Assembly: GCA_905233895.1 (NCBI GenBank)
Contig: CAJOFL010000003.1
Coordinates: 91,243 to 155,242, forward strand
Direction of reading: 5' to 3'
DNA from: an uncultured Bacteroidales bacterium
GTDB lineage: Bacteria; Bacteroidota; Bacteroidia; Bacteroidales; P3
DNA length: 64,000 nucleotides
Part shown: positions 27,272 through 35,777 of the stretch, in pieces
Layout: each line of letters opens with the position of its first letter
Numbering within the stretch: position 1 is the first letter of the stretch
Program-made: the position numbers and the translations under genes
The notes under the pieces: generated by a model
The model's input: only the letters and a program-made list of their open reading frames with translations
What the model was told of the DNA's origin: nothing
Database searches by the model: none

Positions 27272-28138
27272 ATGGCAAAAGCATACGTATTCCCCGGTCA
27301 GGGAGCCCAGTTCGTAGGCATGGGCAAAGACCTCTATGAAAGTAATCCCAAAGCAAAAGAACTTTTCGATAAGGCCAATGAGATTCTTGGCTACCGCATC
27401 ACGGATATCATGTTTGAAGGTACAGATGAAGACCTTAAACAGACCAAGGTGACGCAACCCGCAGTTTTCCTTCATTCCGTCATCACCGCCTTGTGCTTGG
27501 ATGATTTCAAGCCTGACATGGTGGCGGGTCACTCCCTTGGTGAGTTCTCGGCCTTGACTGCCGCTGGTGCCTTGACCTTCGAGGATGGTCTCCGTTTGGT
27601 CTATGCCCGTGCCATGGCTATGCAGAGGGCTTGCGAAGCAGCTCCTTCAACCATGGCTGCTGTTATTGGTATGGCTGACGATGTAATTGAAAAGATATGT
27701 GCAGAAGTGAGCAAAGAGGGTTGTGTGGTAGTTCCTGCTAACTACAACAGTCCTGGGCAGGTGGTCATTTCCGGCAATGTGGAGGCCGTGAAAGAAGCCT
27801 GTGCCAAGTTGAAAGAGGCGGGTGCCAAACGTGCCTTGCCGTTGGCTGTGGGAGGAGCATTCCATTCACCGCTGATGGAAATGGCAAGAGTAGAATTGGC
27901 CAAGGCTATCGAAGCAGCCCCTGTGAGCCAACCCAATTGTTCCGTGTACCAGAACGTGGATGCCCTGCCGCACACCGATCCCGCCGAAATCAAAGCTAAT
28001 CTGCTGAAGCAACTCACCGCCCCCGTGCGCTGGACACAGAGCGTGCAGCACATGCTGGCCGACGGCATGACTGAGTTTGTGGAATGCGGTCCAGGAACGG
28101 TGCTGACGGGATTGATTGGCAGGATATTGAAAATGTAA
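27272..28138 (+). CDS. fabD: Malonyl-CoA:ACP transacylase
   Basis: This full-length FabD of 288 residues has FPGQGAQFVGMG at the start, the nucleophile motif GHSLGEFSAL, and GAFHSPLM with the second catalytic His. It loads malonate onto ACP and so supplies the extender used by the KASIII enzymes at 10416 and 12257. It starts two bases after mdh. Whether it is the only fabD of the genome cannot be seen. Confidence 0.93.
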   Translation: MAKAYVFPGQGAQFVGMGKDLYESNPKAKELFDKANEILGYRITDIMFEGTDEDLKQTKVTQPAVFLHSVITALCLDDFKPDMVAGHSLGEFSALTAAGALTFEDGLRLVYARAMAMQRACEAAPSTMAAVIGMADDVIEKICAEVSKEGCVVVPANYNSPGQVVISGNVEAVKEACAKLKEAGAKRALPLAVGGAFHSPLMEMARVELAKAIEAAPVSQPNCSVYQNVDALPHTDPAEIKANLLKQLTAPVRWTQSVQHMLADGMTEFVECGPGTVLTGLIGRILKM

Positions 28139-28140
28139 CC

Positions 28141-28652
28141 CCAACGATAACCCTAACCCTAACCTTAACGATAACTCAAGTCAACGCTAACGTTAACCAA
28201 TAACGCTATCATTTTACAACGCTAACCTTAACGATAAAGAGAACTATGGATGAAAAACCGAAGAAGGCGAGGAATTTCAGGAACTATAAGGTGTGGCAGA
28301 ATGCGGTGGAATATGCGTCTAAGGTGTATAAGGTGACATCTGAAATGCCATGGTTTGAGAAGAAAGGGTTATGTGACCAATTGCAGCGAGCGGTTGTTTC
28401 TATTAGTAGTAACATTGCGGAGGGGGCTGCAAAACCTTCAGATATTGAATTTGCCCATTTCCTTGACACTGCGTTGGGCTCTTCGTTTGAAGTCGAAACG
28501 CAGTTGCTTATAAGCAAGAATGTGGGCTATATAGACAATGATATTTACAATAACTTGTTAATTGACCTTAATGAGATTGAACGCCAAATCAATGGTCTAA
28601 TCTCAACTTTAAGAAAAAGTTAAGGTTATGGTTTGCGTTAACGTTGATTGTT
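28141..28652. mobile_element. IVS-like unit: four-helix-bundle gene between inverted word repeats
   Basis: The left flank (28142-28237) is built of CTAACC/TTAACG/AACGCTAACG words and the right flank (28620-28649) of TTAAGG/GCGTTAACG words, so the two sides are roughly complementary in inverted order. They enclose the S23-type gene at 28246. This resembles the architecture of intervening sequences in 23S rRNA genes, although here it sits between fabD and a sugar transferase gene. No target-site duplication was identified. Confidence 0.5.
28246..28623 (+). CDS. Four-helix bundle protein (S23/IVS family)
   Basis: The 125-residue protein shows the family pattern: a start FRNYKVWQNAVEYASKVYK, then LCDQLQRAVVSISSNIAEG and HFLDTALGSSFEVETQL. 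Members are encoded in intervening sequences of 23S rRNA genes, act as Avd accessory proteins of diversity-generating retroelements, and are also common as solitary genes in Bacteroidota. No DGR reverse transcriptase or template repeat is nearby. The function here is unknown; the flanking inverted word repeats suggest a mobile or structured-RNA setting. Confidence 0.85.
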   Translation: MDEKPKKARNFRNYKVWQNAVEYASKVYKVTSEMPWFEKKGLCDQLQRAVVSISSNIAEGAAKPSDIEFAHFLDTALGSSFEVETQLLISKNVGYIDNDIYNNLLIDLNEIERQINGLISTLRKS

Positions 28653-29261
28653 ATGTATAAACATTTCTTTAAACGCTTTTTAGATATCCTGATTTCTGGC
28701 ATTGCCTTGTTACTGATAGGCTGGTTCCTTATATTGGTCGCCATCTTCCTGCATTTTGCCAACAAGGGAGCTGGGGCTTTTTTCTTCCAGGAACGTCCTG
28801 GTAAGAATGCAAAGATATTCAAGGTTATCAAGTTCAAGACCATGACCGATGAGCGAGATGCTGACGGCAAGTTGCTGTCTGATGAGAAACGCTTAACCAA
28901 GGTGGGCAAGTTTGTGCGCAGCACAAGTGTGGATGAATTACCGCAGTTAATTAACGTGTTCAAGGGTGATATGTCATTGATTGGCCCTCGTCCGCTGTTG
29001 GTACAATATTTACCACTCTATTCGCCTGAACAAGCCCGCAGGCATGAAGTACGTCCGGGAATCAGTGGTTGGGCACAATGCCATGGCCGCAACGCCATAA
29101 GCTGGAAAGAAAAATTTGAACTGGACGTGTGGTATGTTGACCACTGCACCCTGTGGACAGACATACGCGTTATTTCCATCACTATCAAGAATGTCTTAAT
29201 GCGCAAGGACATCAACTCGGCTACCGCTGCCACGATGGAGGCGTTTAATGGGACAAACTAA
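28653..29261 (+). CDS. PglC/WcaJ-like initiating sugar-phosphate transferase
   Basis: The 202-residue monotopic phosphoglycosyl transferase has one N-terminal membrane segment (LDILISGIALLLIGWFLI), then FKVIKFKTM, the catalytic Asp-Glu dyad in STSVDELPQL, and GPRPLL. It is the small PglC type without extra membrane domain. It transfers a sugar phosphate to undecaprenyl phosphate and so starts repeat-unit assembly at the cytoplasmic face. The ATG at 28653 lies just past the right repeat arm of the preceding unit. Confidence 0.9.
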   Translation: MYKHFFKRFLDILISGIALLLIGWFLILVAIFLHFANKGAGAFFFQERPGKNAKIFKVIKFKTMTDERDADGKLLSDEKRLTKVGKFVRSTSVDELPQLINVFKGDMSLIGPRPLLVQYLPLYSPEQARRHEVRPGISGWAQCHGRNAISWKEKFELDVWYVDHCTLWTDIRVISITIKNVLMRKDINSATAATMEAFNGTN

Positions 29262-29270
29262 AAAGGATTC

Positions 29271-30371
29271 ATGCATAATAAGGATGCGTTCCTCGCTTTG
29301 GTGAAGTCCGGACTTTGGGAGGAATGTGAATCGGTTAGCGGTGAAGGGTTAGCGGTTAGCGGGTCAGACGTGCTGCGTTTGACTGAGGAACAATCGGTGG
29401 TGGGACTTGTTGCTGCGGGAGTTGAAAAGTTTACTGTTTACCCTTTACCGTTTACTGAAAAATTAAAACTGCTGGGCAAGTGCCAGCTGATTGAGCGGCA
29501 AAACGAGGCGATGAACCGGTTCGTTGCTGAATTGGTTTCAAAGATGAAGTCCGAAGGCATCAAGGCTGTGCTGGTGAAAGGGCAAGGTGTGGCGCAATGC
29601 TATGAACGTCCTCTATGGCGTTCGGCTGGCGATATTGATTTTCTGCTGGATGCTGAAAACTACGAGAAGGCAAAAGCGTTGCTATGTCCGCTGGCCGATA
29701 AGGTGGAAATGGAAAACAAGAAAGCCAAACATCTGGGACTCGAGTTTCGAGATGTTACAGTGGAACTGCATGGCAGAATGCCATTTTCGCTTTCTCATAG
29801 GGTTGATTGTGTAATAGATGCGATTATTAAAGACTTATTTGAGAAAGAAAAATATCGAGTTTGGGCAAATGGTACAATGGAGTGTTGTTTGCCCAATCCA
29901 GATGATGATGTTATCATCGTTTTTACCCATTTCATGCATCATTTTTTCATCAAAGGGGTGGGTCTAAAGCAAATATGCGATTGGTGCCGTCTGTTGTGGA
30001 CATTCCGAGAAGAGATTGACCGCCCATTGCTCGAATCCCGCTTACGGGCGATGGGGCTGATGACAGAATGGAAGGCATTTGCTTCGCTTGCCGTAGATTC
30101 GCTTGGTATGCCCGAAGAGGCTATGCCGTTTTATGACAAAGGTTACCGCAGAAAAAGGGAAAAGGTTCTATTCCATGTGTTGAAGAGTGGCAATTTGGGG
30201 CATAACAATAATCAAAAGTATCGGTCCAAACTTTCCAAACCATTAGCTAATACCGTTACTTTCTTCCGCAGGATAGGTGATTTCACCAAGTTCGCATTCA
30301 TCTTTCCTGTTGATGCACCAAAATTCTTCATCACATATGTCTTTGGCAAGTTCAAAAAGAATGCTGTATGA
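29271..30371 (+). CDS. PF14907-type nucleotidyltransferase family protein (first copy)
   Basis: The 366-residue protein belongs to the uncharacterised nucleotidyltransferase family seen in Bacteroidota capsule loci: VLVKGQGVAQCYERP, then SAGDIDFLLD with the Asp pair of the NTase active site, and VELHGRM. A paralogue lies at 53398. The N-terminal part contains two stretches encoded by word repeats (29332-29360 and 29429-29457) that flank a conserved family segment. The enzymatic product is unknown. The next gene overlaps it by four bases. Confidence 0.82.
   Translation: MHNKDAFLALVKSGLWEECESVSGEGLAVSGSDVLRLTEEQSVVGLVAAGVEKFTVYPLPFTEKLKLLGKCQLIERQNEAMNRFVAELVSKMKSEGIKAVLVKGQGVAQCYERPLWRSAGDIDFLLDAENYEKAKALLCPLADKVEMENKKAKHLGLEFRDVTVELHGRMPFSLSHRVDCVIDAIIKDLFEKEKYRVWANGTMECCLPNPDDDVIIVFTHFMHHFFIKGVGLKQICDWCRLLWTFREEIDRPLLESRLRAMGLMTEWKAFASLAVDSLGMPEEAMPFYDKGYRRKREKVLFHVLKSGNLGHNNNQKYRSKLSKPLANTVTFFRRIGDFTKFAFIFPVDAPKFFITYVFGKFKKNAV
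29332..29457. repeat. In-frame inverted word repeat inside a coding sequence
   Basis: The left arm (29332-29360) consists of GGTTAGCG-type words and the right arm (29429-29457) of GTTTACTG/TTTACC words. Read as RNA, the 29-nt arms pair at 26 positions by eye (20 Watson-Crick, 6 G-U). The span is 126 bases, a multiple of three, and the frame stays open. Confidence 0.7.
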
Positions 30372-30778
30372 AAGTCATTGATAAAAACCTGCTTGATAAA
30401 GTCTCAACCCAGGCTAAATCCTCTCCGAGACTGCGGATGAATTTCAATTTTCATCAATCACTGGATGACAAATGCCATCGGATGCTTAACGCCGTGGAGC
30501 CGGGGACAGACATACCAATCCACAGGCATCCGGATAAAGATGAATCATTTGTGATACTCCGTGGCAAAGTTCGGTCAACAACATACAACGACGACGGCTC
30601 CGTTATAGACAGCGTCGTCCTCAGCCAAGAAGACGGCACCTACGGCGTAGACATCCCCAAAGGCGTCTGGCACAACCTCGAGTCCCTCGAACCCGCCAGC
30701 GTCATCTTCGAATGCAAGGAAGGCCCGTATGTCCCGCATGAAACTGAGGGTGTGTTAGAAATTCCGAATAAGAAATGA
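30368..30778 (+). CDS. wbuC: WbuC-family cupin metalloprotein
   Basis: The 136-residue cupin carries IPIHRHPDKDESFVIL, with metal-binding histidines and Glu, and GVDIPKGVWHNLESLEP. WbuC-type proteins are frequent at the ends of O-antigen and capsule loci; their reaction is not established. A degraded second copy of its C-terminal half lies at 34690-34833. It overlaps the preceding gene by four bases and is probably the last gene of the polysaccharide operon before the accessory island. Confidence 0.85.
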   Translation: MKVIDKNLLDKVSTQAKSSPRLRMNFNFHQSLDDKCHRMLNAVEPGTDIPIHRHPDKDESFVILRGKVRSTTYNDDGSVIDSVVLSQEDGTYGVDIPKGVWHNLESLEPASVIFECKEGPYVPHETEGVLEIPNKK

Positions 30779-30783
30779 TTATA

Positions 30784-31032
30784 ATGGGGGAACAATATTT
30801 TAGAGGAGTTTTGGCAGCCTTTTTAGGTGCGAACTTTATGAATGCCCCTATAACTGAATGGCAGTTGGACATGCTTAAAGAATCTATTTCGCATTTTTGC
30901 GAGGCTCAAATAGACCATTCGCAGCTCTCATGTCAAGAGAAAGAAGAACAGAAGCGCCAAATGAAACAAAGCCTTGAAGTGTATATCCAAGGCGTGAAGG
31001 ATGAGATGAGAGCGACGGGGAAATTGATTTGA
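30784..31032 (+). CDS. 82-residue conserved hypothetical protein (copy A)
   Basis: No family is recognised. The protein starts MGEQYF(R/K)GVLA, has GANFM and APITEWQLDMLK, and a charged helical C-terminal half (QEKEEQKRQMKQSLEVYI). Copy B at 40687 has the same length and 63 of 82 identical residues by eye. The two copies, in direct orientation, bracket 9.9 kb of the accessory island. The ATG at 30784 is preferred to 30775 because it aligns with copy B. Confidence 0.7.
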   Translation: MGEQYFRGVLAAFLGANFMNAPITEWQLDMLKESISHFCEAQIDHSQLSCQEKEEQKRQMKQSLEVYIQGVKDEMRATGKLI

Positions 31033-31114
31033 GTTGTAATAAATTGCTTTATACGGAAGGGTCTATTGAGCAACGCCCAATTGTACCTGAATCGGTGGAA
31101 AGGAAGATTAGAAT

Positions 31115-32302
31115 ATGCCTCAATACGTTAATCGAAAATTATATCTTTTGTGTCGCTGCACGAAGCGTAGGTATGCACAGGAGTTGTTCTATCAAGGCAT
31201 CCTGTTCTTCAACTATCCTATCAACTGGATAGGGATGAGCGAGGATGGCGATGAAGGACAGGGTGACCCGTATGAGGGCGTGTATTCGAATGTGGTAACA
31301 TAAGAAAATAAGCATCTGAGGCCAGACTCAGAGGTGGTGATGATTAAAGGTAAACCGTATCTTCGATCAAAATCTATCATTGAAGAATGGCCATGTCTAT
31401 CTTTCTATAGTGCCAGTGAACTGACAGAAGGAAAAGTGGAGAACGGTGTTAAGATCTACGATATGGCCAAAGACTATATCAAGTCTTTCTGTAAAGGGGA
31501 AACTTTTGAGTCGATGCAGAGGAAACCATTGAAGGAAAGAATGTCAATGGTGGTTTTTATGGATACTGATAAGTTTATGAGAAGAGTTCGAGGTTACTTT
31601 GGATCTTTAGGTTTGAAGGAGCATCAAGATTTCTACTTGAATTCGGTAAACTACCGAACAAAAGATGCCCCGTTTGTGATAGAAAATTCTCCACAAGAAC
31701 TGTTCTCTAAAGAATCAAAGTTTAGGAAACAACAGGAATTCAGAATAATCCTAAACCCATATAACCAAATTATTCGGAATCTTTTAGAAGATGGTCACAG
31801 AATAAGAATAGGTTCATTGACGAGTTGTGCAATGTTGAAAACCAATTTTTATGATGGGGCCACAATAAAGGTGGAGGATGAGGGGAAGAGACTATCTATA
31901 GAGGCATTGAACCAACACATGTGGACAGGTCCTTTGTTCGAATGGACATTGGAAGCTATGCTGCCTTTTATGCATTTGGCTTACCATACTACAAAATGTG
32001 TGATGGATGGAGTGGAGACCGATATTGATGCTTTCTGGCGTGAGGTGACAATCGTCCTTGCCAATAAGTACTCTATAGAGGTGAGGCATGAGCCTTTTGA
32101 TGACCAAAAGGATGACCACTGCATCCTGGTGTTTCATGGTGATAGTCGCGAAGCGATTGGTAAGAATGAGCAAATGGATAGTTGTTACTATCTCAAAGAT
32201 TACGTTGTCTATAAGGCTCCAGTATTTCAAAAACTATTAGGTGGCTGGCCTTCTGGTCTAGTAAATTTTAGTGCGGTGGTTAAATCCAGGAAGCACAATT
32301 AA
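31115..32302 (+). pseudogene. Hypothetical protein gene with one in-frame TAA
   Basis: From ATG 31115 the frame reads 62 codons to a TAA at 31301-31303, then continues open in the same frame (ENKHLRPDSEVVMIKGK) to 32302. The first part contains QGILFFNYPINWI and GQGDPYEGVYSN and the second WPCLSFYSASEL and QQEFRIIL. They look like one protein of about 395 residues, resembling uncharacterised proteins of defense-rich regions. A separate second gene starting at 31334 (GTG/ATG) is possible but less likely. The function is unknown. Confidence 0.6.
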
Positions 32303-32490
32303 AGAATGTAATAACAATAGCATATGGTGAGTATACCTGAAAATGTTGAATTATAAATTCCTCAAATAACTCTTGTTTTTCCCCATAAATTAAAAAATGT
32401 ATTAATTAAGAATCCCGTTAAATAGTGCGTGTAAAGGGTGTTTGATAATTAAAACTTTTCCCAGTAATTCCCCATATAATACCATTAAAT

Positions 32491-33372
32491 ATGGACTTTT
32501 CTCTTCTGGTTAATAGAAGAATCATAGATGTACTCATCGGGGATGTAAAACTATATGGAGAGTTTTCACTCCCGTATATGTCAGGCCCTGATTTGTGTAA
32601 TTTAAGCACGACTTTTGGACTTGTTCGTACATACACCTGGGGCAATAATATAGTTGGTGCAAATAAAAGTAGGTGGGAGTACATGCAAGACCTGCTGAAA
32701 TATCTAAATCCGCAGGGAAGGATTCCGGAATTACTGACATACTTAATACAACAAGGCCGTTTTGAGAATCTTACTGGTATAGGTGGTATTCACAAGGTAG
32801 ATGAGACATATAAAGCTATCATTAAAGGAATGTTAGATGCTATTAATGCTCAACTTGTGATAGCTCGGGTGGAGTTGAGGCTTCTTAATAAGAAGTTTGT
32901 AATGGCTGGCATTGGTGATGAAGTTGTAATAGAGACACCTAAGGTAAAAATTATCACATCTCAATATATCAAGGAATTACCAGAGAGAATAAAGGATGAC
33001 ATTGACAATAAAGATTATGATAGCGTAATTACTAAATCAAGAACTCTGCTTGAGGAAGTACTGATTTTCATTATAGAGAAGATGACAATTGAGCGTTATA
33101 AAAGTAACGGTGATTTGGTGAAGATATACCAAGATGCAACGGAGTTGTTGAATATGAGACAAAAAGGTGATTGGAACAAGAGAGTGAATGAACTCCTTGG
33201 CGGACTTCACAAACTTGTGAGCGCCATTTCAAGTATGCGTAATATGAATAGCGATGCTCATGGCGCAGGATCAAGTAGAATAAACATAAAAAAGCGCGAA
33301 GCTTTGTTGGTAGCGCATTCCTCCATGATGCTGGCAGAATATTGGTTGAGTGTCCTTGAGGGGAAAGAATAA
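32491..33372 (+). CDS. Abortive-infection-type (Abi_C-like) protein
   Basis: The 293-residue protein has a C-terminal region (about 170-290) matching the Abi_C pattern: YDSVITKSRTLLEEVLIFI, then NRVNELLGGLHKLVSAISSMRN-like helices and SDAHGAGS. This C-terminal domain occurs in abortive infection and other phage-response proteins. The N-terminal half is unassigned. It is preceded by a 188-base gap and followed by the DegT gene after 27 bases. A role in phage defense is inferred from family and location. Confidence 0.7.
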   Translation: MDFSLLVNRRIIDVLIGDVKLYGEFSLPYMSGPDLCNLSTTFGLVRTYTWGNNIVGANKSRWEYMQDLLKYLNPQGRIPELLTYLIQQGRFENLTGIGGIHKVDETYKAIIKGMLDAINAQLVIARVELRLLNKKFVMAGIGDEVVIETPKVKIITSQYIKELPERIKDDIDNKDYDSVITKSRTLLEEVLIFIIEKMTIERYKSNGDLVKIYQDATELLNMRQKGDWNKRVNELLGGLHKLVSAISSMRNMNSDAHGAGSSRINIKKREALLVAHSSMMLAEYWLSVLEGKE

Positions 33373-33399
33373 TTCGAAATTTTAATAAATTAATATAAT

Positions 33400-34656
33400 A
33401 TGGCAGATAGAAAACGTATTTATCTTTGTCTCGCTCATATGAGCGAAGCAGGTTTGGAACAGAAATATATCAAGGAAGCATTTGATACCAACTGGGTGGT
33501 GCCGCTAGGCCCCAACGTCAACGGTTTCGAAAAGGATCTGGAAGAGTTCGTCGGACAGAGTAAGCGTGTTGTCGCTTTGTCGGCTGGTACCGCTGCGGTA
33601 CATCTGGCTCTGATTGCTGCCGGGGTGAAGGCGGGAGATGAGGTGATTGTGCAGAGCTTCACGTTCTGTGCTTCGTCGCACCCCATTACCTACCTCGGTG
33701 CTACGCCAATATTTGTGGATTCGGAGAAGGATTCGTGGAATATGGACCCCGAACTGATGGAGGAGGCCATCAAGGATCGCATCGCCAAGACGGGTAAAAA
33801 GCCTGCGGCTATCATTCCCGTGGCACTCTATGGTATGCCATACCAGATCGACCGCATCATGGAGATTGCCAACCGCTATGACATCCCCGTCATCGAGGAT
33901 GCCGCTGAGGGTTTCGGCAGCCGCTGGAACGGGCCGGTGCTGGGTACCTTCGGCAAATACGGCGTGCTGTCGTTCAACGGCAACAAGATGATCACCACTA
34001 GTGGAGGCGGCGCTCTTATCACAGCCAACGAAGAGGAGTGGCGCGAGATTATGATGTACGCCACGCAGTACCGCGAGAGCTATCCCTACTATCAGCACGA
34101 GAAGATCGGTTTCAACTACCGCATGAGCAACATCTGCGCAGGCATCGGCCGAGGTCAGATGACCATCGTGAATGACCATATCGCGCACCACAAGCACGTG
34201 CAGGCCATGTATGAGGAACTGCTGAAGGATGTACCTGGCATCAAGGTGCACGGCAACCCCGACAGCCGCTACGATTCCAACTTCTGGCTCTGCACCATGA
34301 CCATCGACCCCGAGGTGCGCATCAAGGGTCAGGAGAACGCCTACAAGACCATCGTGACAGGTGCCGTGGGCGGTGCCGCTGGTGTCATCCATGCCGCTGA
34401 GAGTGCTCACACGGATTGCGAGCCTAACGCTAACGTGGAAGCCCTGCGTGTGATCATGGACCAGGCTCAGATTGAGGCCCGTCCGCTATGGAAACCAATG
34501 CACAAACAGCCTTGCTATAAGGATGCCCCAACTTACGTTAACGGTGTGAGTGAGGCATTGTTCAAGATCGGCATGTGTCTCCCCGCCGGCCCGTATGTGA
34601 GTGACGATGATGTAAAATATATCGTGGATACGATAAAAAATGCGATAGTGGATTAA
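33400..34656 (+). CDS. DegT/DnrJ/EryC1 PLP-dependent sugar aminotransferase
   Basis: The full-length 418-residue enzyme has SAGTAAVHLAL, QSFTFCASSHPITYLGATP, EDAAEGFGS and the PLP lysine in SFNGNKMITTSGGGAL. It makes an amino sugar from a keto-sugar nucleotide and belongs logically to the polysaccharide locus, although it lies inside the accessory island. Its codon use is richer in G/C than its neighbours. A truncated relative with a nearly identical N-terminal half lies at 56164-56727. Confidence 0.92.
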   Translation: MADRKRIYLCLAHMSEAGLEQKYIKEAFDTNWVVPLGPNVNGFEKDLEEFVGQSKRVVALSAGTAAVHLALIAAGVKAGDEVIVQSFTFCASSHPITYLGATPIFVDSEKDSWNMDPELMEEAIKDRIAKTGKKPAAIIPVALYGMPYQIDRIMEIANRYDIPVIEDAAEGFGSRWNGPVLGTFGKYGVLSFNGNKMITTSGGGALITANEEEWREIMMYATQYRESYPYYQHEKIGFNYRMSNICAGIGRGQMTIVNDHIAHHKHVQAMYEELLKDVPGIKVHGNPDSRYDSNFWLCTMTIDPEVRIKGQENAYKTIVTGAVGGAAGVIHAAESAHTDCEPNANVEALRVIMDQAQIEARPLWKPMHKQPCYKDAPTYVNGVSEALFKIGMCLPAGPYVSDDDVKYIVDTIKNAIVD

Positions 34657-34689
34657 TTATTACCTTAAACTATTCCAAGGGAACATTTA

Positions 34690-34833
34690 TTGTCAAGAAT
34701 ACGGCGTCTACGGTGTAGGCATTCCCAAAGGCGTCTAACTCAAACTCGAATCCCTCGAACCCACCAGCGTCATCTTCGAATGCAAATCCGGCCCGTATGT
34801 GGTGCATGAGGTGGAAGGGATACTTAAAGTTTA
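34690..34833 (+). pseudogene. Remnant of a wbuC C-terminal half
   Basis: The sequence reads YGVYGVGIPKGV, stop, LKLESLEPTSVIFECK and GPYVVHEVEG, closely parallel to the end of WbuC at 30368-30778 (GVDIPKGVWHNLESLEP). The Trp codon at the active-site end is now TAA and the 5' half is absent. It marks a former end of a polysaccharide operon behind the DegT gene. Confidence 0.8.
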
Positions 34834-34979
34834 GAGTTGATAGTTTAGAGTTGATAGTCAGTCGGAAAGTTGATGGTGGAAAGTATGAAGTATTTGAAGG
34901 CGATGTGGCAGTTCTGTGGTTATCTGTTTTGGCAGAGGTGGAAGTGATGATGATGTATGATGTAAGAAGGAAGTTGTAA
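34834..34979. other. Short gap with word repeats
   Basis: The gap begins with direct repeats of a TTTAGAGTTGATAG unit (34836-34866) and AGTTGATGGTGGAAAG-type words. No gene is supported. It links the wbuC remnant to the caspase-like operon. Confidence 0.5.
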
Positions 34980-35777
34980 ATGGATTCTACTACAGAAATA
35001 AACAAATATAAAATTGTCATTATCCAGTCGCTCAAAGATAATGATTTGAAGACTGGGAAAAAGCTTTATGATAATTTGTCGTCAGTTCTCCCGTTGAAAT
35101 ATCCCGATACATCTGTGGAGTTATACGATGTTAGGAATAAAGTGGAATGGGCTGAAGCTTTTCATAAGATTTATAATGAATTAGCGGATGGAGAATTGAT
35201 AACGCTTCAGATAGAGGCGCATGGGTGTGAAGATGGAATAGGTTTGACATCTGACGAATTGGTAACTTGGGAGCAATTTTACGGCATAGTAAGGCTTATC
35301 AATATGAAAATGATGAACCTGCTTTTAGTGTGCATGTCGATGTGCTATGGCGGAGCATTGCTAACACACTTTGAACCGCAGAGGAGAGCACCGTTTTTGG
35401 CCTTTATTGGTACAGGACGTGAAATAAAAGCAGGGGTATTGCTTGATGGTTTTACAGCTTTTTATGAGAACTATCATAACCTGCTTGATTCGTTTGCCGC
35501 ATTTGAGGCATTGAAGAATGCAACAATAGATGCCGCCACAGGCAAAAGTCCTTTTTGGATGATTACATCCGAGGAAATCTTTCAAAAAACTCTTGACCCC
35601 GATAGAGATCCGGATAATTTCAAACACATAGTCAATGAACAGTACGTTAAACAGAAAGTTGAAGGGAAAGATGTGACTTGGGAGCAGGTGTCAAACGAGA
35701 TTCGAGAACTACTAAAAGAAACATACAATAGGTATTACGACAATTATACTTTTAGGGACGTGATTCAAAAGGGTTAA
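34980..35777 (+). CDS. Caspase-like (clan CD) cysteine peptidase candidate
   Basis: The 265-residue protein has a fold-typical layout for caspase-like peptidases: a beta-strand start KYKIVIIQSL, then ITLQIEAHG with His81-Gly82, and LLLVCMSMCYGGAL with Cys122 about 41 residues later. The spacing and sequence around H-G and C-(Y)-G-G match the catalytic dyad of clan CD. No signal peptide is seen. It is the first gene of a four-gene operon ending in a STAND ATPase, so a protease effector activated by infection sensing is the working model. The assignment rests on motif reading only. Confidence 0.6.
   Translation: MDSTTEINKYKIVIIQSLKDNDLKTGKKLYDNLSSVLPLKYPDTSVELYDVRNKVEWAEAFHKIYNELADGELITLQIEAHGCEDGIGLTSDELVTWEQFYGIVRLINMKMMNLLLVCMSMCYGGALLTHFEPQRRAPFLAFIGTGREIKAGVLLDGFTAFYENYHNLLDSFAAFEALKNATIDAATGKSPFWMITSEEIFQKTLDPDRDPDNFKHIVNEQYVKQKVEGKDVTWEQVSNEIRELLKETYNRYYDNYTFRDVIQKG

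Noticed and set aside
28246..28623. Avd accessory gene of a diversity-generating retroelement
   Set aside because: No DGR-type RT, template or variable repeat lies nearby; the only RT (43884) has retron motifs and is 15 kb away.
31029..31232. 67-residue frame overlapping the start of the broken island gene
   Set aside because: It overlaps a frame with clear continuity to 32302 and shows no features itself.
31301..31303. Recoded TAA sense codon
   Set aside because: TAA ends many intact genes in the window, so general recoding is excluded and no recoding signal is seen.
33505..34410. 301-codon minus-strand frame opposite DegT
   Set aside because: Shadow of the GC-richer DegT gene, without domain features.
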